Of a stretch of DNA of 64,000 bases, positions 59,643 to 64,000 are shown in pieces. The notes under the pieces are model-generated. The model was given only the letters and a program-made list of their open reading frames with translations. It was not told the origin of the DNA and ran no database searches. The position numbers and the translations under genes are program-made. The stretch is from Actinomycetospora sp. NBRC 106375 (GTDB lineage: Bacteria; Actinomycetota; Actinomycetes; Mycobacteriales; Pseudonocardiaceae): contig NZ_BSTS01000003.1 of assembly GCF_030269665.1 (NCBI RefSeq), positions 346,998 to 410,997 of the forward strand, given 5' to 3'. Within the stretch, counting starts at the first letter, position 1. Every line of letters starts with the position of its first letter.

Positions 59643-60842
59643 TCAGGCGGCGCAGCCGTGGGTCTGCGCGAGGGCGGCGAGGTCGTCGGCGGCGACCGCG
59701 ACCGGCGGCAGCGCGAGCATCGCCCGCTGCGCGCGGCGGATCTCGGCGTGCACGCCGGCGTCGTGGAGGACGGCCGCGCAGGCCGCGGTGACGTCGCCGG
59801 CCTCCGGGGCACACCGGCGGCCGAGGCCGAGCGCGGCGACCCGGTCGGCGTTGCCCTCCTGGTCGCCGAACTGCGGCAGGACCACCATCGGCGTCCCGTG
59901 GCGGACGGTCTCGCGGATGCTGTTGTAGCCGCCGTGGGTCAGCAGCAGGTCCGCGCAGGACAGCAGCAGCGGCTGCGGCACCCAGTCCAGGACGTGGACG
60001 TGCGGGGGCACCGGGGCGCCCTCGGCGATCGCGAGCCCGCCCGTCGCGACGACGGCCTCGCAGTCGAGCTCGGCCAGCCCGTCGACGATCGTTCGCAGCG
60101 CCCGCGGCGGGTCCACCGGCGGGCCAGGGCGCGGTCCGTCACCGGTGTCGCGGGACGCCATCATCGGCAGCGCCGTCCCGATGGCCGCAAGGATCAGCGG
60201 GCGGCCGGCGGGCAGCTCCCCGATCCACGCCGGGAGGACGTCGCCACGGGCGACCTCGTCGTCCTGGCGGTACGACCACGCCGGCGCCACGCCCTCGGCG
60301 GCGAACGACCAGGCGGGCGGGAAGCAGTCGAGACGCCCGTGACGATGGAGCGCGGTCCCCGTCACGGCGAGGCCGAGCTCGCGGCTGCGCTCGCGCAGGG
60401 CGCCGTCGACGGCGTCGGGGCGCAGCTGCTGGCCTCCGCCCGACGGCGCGGCGACGTGGGGGATGCCGCGCTCCTCGGCGAGGAGGAGCCCGGCGAGCTC
60501 GGTGCCGTCGCGCAGGACCAGGTCCGGGCCGAACCGCTCGGCCACCGGCCGCAGGAGCCGCACCGCCTCGGTGACGTGCGGGCCCGCGAACAGCATCGGG
60601 ATCACGACGGCCATCTCGGGCGGGCCCTCGAGCTCCGCGAGCCGGGGGCCGAGCGCGGCCACCGCGGCGCTCATCGGGGGCATCACCGCCTCGACACGCA
60701 GACCGTCGAAGACGCCGGCGAGCTCCTCGGGGCAGGCCACCACGACCTCGTGCCCGGCGGCGGCCAGGGCACGGGCGAAAGGGAGGACGGCGCGGGCGTG
60801 GGAGGGCGAACCGGTGACCGTGGCGAGGACGCGGGTCTGCAC
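59643..60842 (-). CDS. Glycosyltransferase, MGT/UGT (GT1) family
   Basis: 399 aa. N-terminal domain MQTRVLATVTGSPSHARAVL and GHEVVVACPEELAGVFDGLR; C-terminal donor-binding domain includes VLDWVPQPLLLSCADLLLTH, GGYNSIRETVRHGTPMVVLP and FGDQEGNADRVAALGLGRRC, equivalent to the macrolide/antibiotic glycosyltransferase motif. Uses a nucleotide-diphosphate sugar for transfer to a small molecule or lipid. Cytosolic. Substrates unknown; not coupled to a biosynthetic cluster here. Confidence 0.9.
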   Translation of the reverse strand: MQTRVLATVTGSPSHARAVLPFARALAAAGHEVVVACPEELAGVFDGLRVEAVMPPMSAAVAALGPRLAELEGPPEMAVVIPMLFAGPHVTEAVRLLRPVAERFGPDLVLRDGTELAGLLLAEERGIPHVAAPSGGGQQLRPDAVDGALRERSRELGLAVTGTALHRHGRLDCFPPAWSFAAEGVAPAWSYRQDDEVARGDVLPAWIGELPAGRPLILAAIGTALPMMASRDTGDGPRPGPPVDPPRALRTIVDGLAELDCEAVVATGGLAIAEGAPVPPHVHVLDWVPQPLLLSCADLLLTHGGYNSIRETVRHGTPMVVLPQFGDQEGNADRVAALGLGRRCAPEAGDVTAACAAVLHDAGVHAEIRRAQRAMLALPPVAVAADDLAALAQTHGCAA

Positions 60843-60884
60843 GATCTTCGACGCTAGGCGTGCGCGCCCGTCATCGCAGGGCGG

Positions 60885-61601
60885 TCACCACGGCACCGTC
60901 CGCCCGTCGCGGGTGAACGTCCCGGTCGGGCCGTCCGGCGGGAGGTCGACGGCCCACAGGATGCTGTCGACGCCCGCGTCGACCGGACGTCCGCCGGCGC
61001 CGCCCATGTCGGTCGCGACCCAGCCGGGGCACACCGCGTTGACGAGCACACCGCGCGGCCGCAGGTCGGCGGCGAGCTTGACGGTGACCATGTCGAGGGC
61101 CGCCTTGCTCACCGAGTACGCGGGCACGCCGCCCCCGCCCCGCGTCTCGCCGAAGGACCCCGCGCCGCTGGACACCATGACCACCCGGGCGCCGTGCGGG
61201 AGGAGGTCGGCGCAGGCGACGACGGTGCGCCAGGCGCCGAGCGCGTTGACGGCCAGCGCCTCCTCCGCGATCGCGAGGTCGGCGCCGATCGCGGTCTGCC
61301 CGGTGTCGTAGTGGACGCCTGCGTTGTTGACGAGGATCTCCAGGGCGCCGTGCTCGGCCCGCACCCAGGCCGCCAGCGCGTCGACGGAGCCCTGGTCGGC
61401 GACGTCGAGGGCGCGCACGGTGACGTCGCCGGGGAGGTCCGCGGCCGCGTCGTGGCCCCTGGTGGCGTCCCGGGCGCCGAGCACGACCGGGTGCCCGCGG
61501 GCGGCGAGGCGGCGGACGACGCCGAGGCCGAGGCCCCGGTTCGCGCCGGTGACGACGGCGAGCCCGCGCGTCGGGGCCGGGGGACTGGTCACGGACGGCA
61601 T
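60885..61601 (-). CDS. Short-chain dehydrogenase/reductase
   Basis: 238 aa from ATG61601. Cofactor loop T-G-x-x-x-G-x-G in LAVVTGANRGLGLGVVRRL; the NNAG motif in LVNNAGVHYDTGQTAIGADL; Ser in MVSSGAGSFGETRGGG; and the catalytic Tyr-x-x-x-Lys in PAYSVSKAALDMVTVKLAAD. Classical SDR that oxidises or reduces a small carbonyl. Divergent from the ECF sigma gene with about 70 nt between. NAD(P) preference not decided. Confidence 0.92.
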   Translation of the reverse strand: MPSVTSPPAPTRGLAVVTGANRGLGLGVVRRLAARGHPVVLGARDATRGHDAAADLPGDVTVRALDVADQGSVDALAAWVRAEHGALEILVNNAGVHYDTGQTAIGADLAIAEEALAVNALGAWRTVVACADLLPHGARVVMVSSGAGSFGETRGGGGVPAYSVSKAALDMVTVKLAADLRPRGVLVNAVCPGWVATDMGGAGGRPVDAGVDSILWAVDLPPDGPTGTFTRDGRTVPW

Positions 61602-61630
61602 GCTGGCGTGTGCTGCGACACCCGGCAACG

Positions 61631-61656
61631 GGAACCGGTTGTGCACGGCCGATCGT
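61631..61656 (+). promoter_or_regulatory. ECF-type promoter before the sigma-factor gene
   Basis: GGAACC (61631-61636) and CGT (61654-61656) are separated by 17 nt, the classic ECF -35/-10 arrangement, 15 nt before GTG61672. It suggests that the sigma factor drives its own transcription (inference). The ribosome site GGAAGGA lies between. Confidence 0.6.
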
Positions 61657-61671
61657 GGGAAGGATCCGCCC

Positions 61672-62253
61672 GTGAGCGCACCGGGGCGCCGATCCGCCCC
61701 CGACGACCGACGGCCCGTGATCGACGACGAGGCCGATCGCTGGCTCGTGAGCCGTGCCCGCACGGGCGACCGCAGCGCCTACGAGGAGCTGGTGCGCCGG
61801 CACCGCGACCGCATCTACCGGATCGCGCTGCGCATGCTCGGCAGCGCGGCCGACGCCGACGACGTCGCCCAGGAGGTCGTCATCCAGCTCTGGACGGCGA
61901 TGTCGGGGTTCGCCGGGACGTCGTCGTTCACCACCTGGCTCTACCGCGTCGTCGTCAACCGCTGCCTGAACCACCGCCGCAGCCAGCGGACCCACCAGGA
62001 GCTCTCCGACGCCGACCACCCCCGGGTCGCCGGACCCGAGCGGCGGGTGCTGGCGGGCGAGGAGCTGCAGGCCGGGCTCACGGCGATCAGCGGGCTGCCC
62101 GAGGAGCAGCGGGTGCCGCTGGTGCTGGTGCAGCTCGAAGGGCTGTCGTACCGCGAGGCGGCGGCGGTGACGAAGACCACGGAGGCCACGGTCCGCGGGC
62201 GCCTCGCTCGCGCCCGCGCCACGCTGATGTCCGAGATGAAGGACTGGACATGA
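61672..62253 (+). CDS. ECF RNA polymerase sigma factor
   Basis: 193 aa from GTG61672. Region 2 (YEELVRRHRDRIYRIALRML; ADADDVAQEVVIQLWTAM; TWLYRVVVNRCLNHRR) and region 4 (GLPEEQRVPLVLVQLEGLSY, EATVRGRLARARATLMSEM) are complete. The anti-sigma gene overlaps the stop by 4 nt (ATGA). An ECF-type GGAACC-N17-CGT sits upstream. Related to sigma factors released by zinc-binding ZAS anti-sigma proteins under redox or envelope stress. Divergent from an SDR gene. Confidence 0.9.
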   Translation: MSAPGRRSAPDDRRPVIDDEADRWLVSRARTGDRSAYEELVRRHRDRIYRIALRMLGSAADADDVAQEVVIQLWTAMSGFAGTSSFTTWLYRVVVNRCLNHRRSQRTHQELSDADHPRVAGPERRVLAGEELQAGLTAISGLPEEQRVPLVLVQLEGLSYREAAAVTKTTEATVRGRLARARATLMSEMKDWT

Positions 62254-62861
62254 CCTCTCCTGCGGCCCCGACCGAGGGCCGACTCGCGTGTGGCCGTGAG
62301 GCGGACGCCCTCGTCGCGCAGGTGGCCGAGGGGCACGCCGAGCGCCTCGACGACCACCAGCGCGACTGCCCCTACTGCCAGGCGGCGCTCGCCGAGTTCG
62401 ACCGGCTGTGGGCGCCGGTCCGCGCCGTGTCCGCCCACCGGCCGCAGGCGCCCGACGGTCTGCTCGACGAGGCGCTGCGCAGCATCCGCGGCGTGGCCTC
62501 CGACCCCGAGTTCGGCAGCATCACCGACGCCCGCGGGCGCACGCGGATCAGTGCGCGGGTGGTCGAGGCGCTCGCCCGTCACCTGGCCTCCCGTGTGCCC
62601 GGCGTGCGCGTGGCGCTGACCCGCCTCGTCGCCGCCGGCGCGGGCCCCGAGACCAGCCTGATCGCCGACCCCGGTCCCGATGTCGTCGCCGGGGTCGCCG
62701 GCGGGTCGACGGTCGTCGCGATCACCCTGGCCGCCGACTACGGGGAGGACCTGGTCGACCTCGGCACCCGCATCCGGGCCGCCGTCGCCGACGGGGTGCG
62801 GGCGTCGACGGGACTGGAGCCGGTCGCGGTGCTCGTGCACGTCGACGACGTGCTGCTGTAG
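62250..62861 (+). CDS. Zinc anti-sigma (ZAS) N-terminus fused to Asp23/Gls24 domain
   Basis: 203 aa from ATG62250, overlapping the sigma stop. The H36-x-x-x-C40-x-x-C43 signature is in LDDHQRDCPYCQAALAEF, the redox-sensitive ZAS anti-sigma motif. Residues about 95-203 are Asp23/Gls24-like: RTRISARVVEALARHLASRV, VAGGSTVVAITLAADYGEDL and VRASTGLEPVAVLVHVDDVL. The fusion is a likely direct link between the anti-sigma sensor and an envelope/alkaline-stress domain. No TM segment is seen, unlike many anti-sigma proteins. Confidence 0.82.
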   Translation: MTSPAAPTEGRLACGREADALVAQVAEGHAERLDDHQRDCPYCQAALAEFDRLWAPVRAVSAHRPQAPDGLLDEALRSIRGVASDPEFGSITDARGRTRISARVVEALARHLASRVPGVRVALTRLVAAGAGPETSLIADPGPDVVAGVAGGSTVVAITLAADYGEDLVDLGTRIRAAVADGVRASTGLEPVAVLVHVDDVLL

Positions 62862-62872
62862 GGCGTGGCGGG

Positions 62873-63358
62873 GTGAGCGAGCCGGACCTGCCCCTCTGGG
62901 AGATCGTGCAGACCTACCACCCCGTCGCGCGCGGGTTCCACGCCCTGTTCGGGGCCGTCGGGCTGACGCCGAACCAGTTCGGTGTGCTTGCCGTGCTGCG
63001 CGACGAGGAGGGGTCGGACCACGCGTCCACCCAGGCCGAGCTCGCCCGCCAGGTGCTCCTGCGGCCGCAGAGCATGGGGGAGCTCGTGGCGTCCCTGGTG
63101 GACCGCGGACTGGTGGAACGCGACGGGCCGGGTGGGCGCGGGCGGGCCACGGGGCTGCGGCTCACCGACGCCGGCCGGGCCGCGCTCGACGACGCTCTCC
63201 CGCGGGTGCACGACTACAACGCTCCGGCGGCGATCGGCCTGACTCCCGAGGACGCGGCGACGCTCGCGGCGCTGCTGCGGCGTGTCCGCCGGGCGCTGGA
63301 CGGATCTGAAGGACGCGAGGGCTCGGTCGAGGTGGACGGGTCGGACGCTCCGGGCTGA
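62873..63358 (+). CDS. MarR-family regulator
   Basis: 161 aa from GTG62873, 11 nt after the anti-sigma stop. Winged helix: LTPNQFGVLAVLRDEEGSDH, STQAELARQVLLRPQSMGEL, VASLVDRGLVERDGPGGRGR, followed by AAIGLTPEDAATLAALLRRV. No N-terminal redox Cys as in OhrR. Possibly co-transcribed with the sigma/anti-sigma pair. C-terminal tail is acidic and unusual. Ligand and target unknown. Confidence 0.85.
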   Translation: MSEPDLPLWEIVQTYHPVARGFHALFGAVGLTPNQFGVLAVLRDEEGSDHASTQAELARQVLLRPQSMGELVASLVDRGLVERDGPGGRGRATGLRLTDAGRAALDDALPRVHDYNAPAAIGLTPEDAATLAALLRRVRRALDGSEGREGSVEVDGSDAPG

Positions 63359-63539
63359 TCGTCGCGCCGGGCTGAGCTGGATCCTGACGGGTCGAGGCGG
63401 TCGGGCCGAGGCGGTCGAGCGGGCGCAACGCTGGGGGCGGCGGCGTCGACCACCTCGCGCACCCGAGTGGCCTCGGCTCGCGGTGTCTCATCGCGCCGTG
63501 TGGGAAGCGCGAGTCCCTGCGGGTCTCGCTCGGTCGCCA
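63359..63539. other. Interval between marR and the HNH gene
   Basis: About 180 nt, G+C-rich, with CCGGGCTGA repeated (63350s and 63370s) and GAGGCGGTCG twice (63396-63420). No terminator hairpin is confident. A minus-strand frame here reading from 63540 overlaps marR and is not supported. Confidence 0.35.
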
Positions 63540-64000
63540 TCAGAAGGGCGGCGGGTCCTCGAGGCCGGGGACGAGCGCGGTGGTGCCGGTCGGGGTCGGG
63601 GTGGTGGTCGAGCGGCGCAGGAGGTCGCGGGTGCCGGGGCCGCGGGGGGTCGGGACGGTCGGCGGGGTGGTGCGGCGCCGCCGGGGGGCGGTGGGGCCCC
63701 GGACGTCGAGGCCGCGCCCGTCGATGCCTCCCTGGTCCCCGGCTCCTTGGTCGCCGTCGGTGGTGGTGCCGTGGTGGTCGAGTTCGTGTTCGGGCAGGGG
63801 TCGGGGGGTCGTGGTGGGCAGGGGCGCGGGCAGGGGCCGGATGATCCGGGGTGGGCGGGTCTCGTAGGTCGCCCCGGCGCGGGTGGTGATCAGGAAGCGG
63901 CCGGGTTCGGGTTGGGTGACCTGCCAGCCGCCGTGGTGTTTGGCGCGGTGGTGGTGTCGGCACCAGCAGCCCAGGGCGCGGGAGAGGGTGGGTCCGCCCA
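63540..64000 (-). CDS. HNH endonuclease-like (DUF222/13E12 type), 5' end outside window
   Basis: Partial; the stop is at 63540-63542 and the frame is open to the window edge. The visible start, LGCWCRHHHRAKHHGGWQVT and FLITTRAGATYETRPPRIIR, is the C-terminal HNH region of the 13E12-repeat/DUF222 family common in actinobacteria (the HH...H/N-type metal site is within CRHHHRAKHHGGW). The remaining about 110 residues are Pro/Thr/Arg-rich and disordered. Function of the family is unclear; some copies are linked to mobile elements. Confidence 0.8.
   Translation of the reverse strand, partial: GGPTLSRALGCWCRHHHRAKHHGGWQVTQPEPGRFLITTRAGATYETRPPRIIRPLPAPLPTTTPRPLPEHELDHHGTTTDGDQGAGDQGGIDGRGLDVRGPTAPRRRRTTPPTVPTPRGPGTRDLLRRSTTTPTPTGTTALVPGLEDPPPF

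Noticed and set aside
63214..63540. Minus-strand frame of 108 codons joined to the HNH gene by TGATG
   Set aside because: It overlaps the confidently assigned MarR gene by about 145 nt and has no family features; the coupling is probably coincidence.
1..64000. tRNA, rRNA, CRISPR array, insertion sequences and phage genes
   Set aside because: None recognised on reading; no cloverleaf-like tRNA patterns, regularly spaced repeats or transposase motifs were seen. A dedicated search could still find small ones.

Overview
The window is a very G+C-rich actinobacterial chromosome segment. It is dense with genes on both strands, many start with GTG, and neighbours often overlap by 4 nt. Gene content fits the Pseudonocardiaceae (Actinomycetospora/Pseudonocardia-like): an actinobacterial coproporphyrin-dependent haem cluster (hemE, hemY/cgoX, chdC), a DUF3000 gene beside a WhiI-like orphan response regulator, a deazaflavin (F420)-type reductase, a SARP regulator, ECF sigma factors and a 13E12/DUF222-type HNH gene. 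The family assignment is an inference from gene content only. No rRNA, tRNA, CRISPR array or intact insertion sequence was recognised.

Layout. 1-5.1 kb: the 3' part of dxs, a two-component system and ribonuclease D. 5.2-11.9 kb: a NarL/WhiI-type response regulator, DUF3000 and the haem genes hemE-hemY-DUF2252-chdC. 11.9-16 kb: small proteins, a PH-domain protein, a TylF-like methyltransferase, msrB, and an ohrR-LigD polymerase-domain pair. 16-23.4 kb: a secreted lyase-like protein, a quinone oxidoreductase gene fused out of frame to an ECF sigma remnant, a DedA protein, rhodanese plus TetR divergent from a cupin, a 5'-truncated GH25 lysozyme and an LLM flavoenzyme. 23.5-27.9 kb: two adenylate-forming enzymes and a membrane protein in one operon. 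27.8-34.1 kb: CsbD, a deazaflavin reductase, a ketopantoate-reductase-like protein, an ornithine-cyclodeaminase-like protein, a DHA2 exporter and a two-repeat Lrp regulator. 34.1-39 kb: an acyl-CoA dehydrogenase pair around a three-Cys Rrf2 regulator, with a GAF-LytTR regulator behind one of them. 39-45.9 kb: small enzymes, a CPBP protease, a low-G+C island with a pentapeptide-repeat membrane protein, two Rieske proteins, a GNAT enzyme and a MetE-like protein. 45.9-51.3 kb: a TetX-like monooxygenase/TetR cassette with two palindromic operators, a SARP, a manganese catalase and an mntH remnant. 51.4-64 kb: PASTA, beta-lactamase-fold and membrane proteins, a PRTase-TRSP-StiP fusion plus HAD phosphatase (a Ter-associated biosynthetic pair without ter genes), DUF427/hydratase, a glycosyltransferase, an SDR, an ECF sigma/zinc anti-sigma-Asp23 pair, a MarR regulator and the end of an HNH gene.

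Several genes look broken or rearranged: the QOR/sigma chimera, the GH25 gene, mntH, the GrpB-type and RimJ-type genes (each apparently missing one base), and a TetR gene with no ATG/GTG/TTG start. The most interesting points are the PRTase-TRSP-StiP fusion, the ZAS-Asp23 fusion behind an ECF factor with a good autoregulatory promoter, the ohrR-polymerase operon, the hairpin covering the ornithine-cyclodeaminase start, and the low-G+C pentapeptide island with an in-frame TTA codon.
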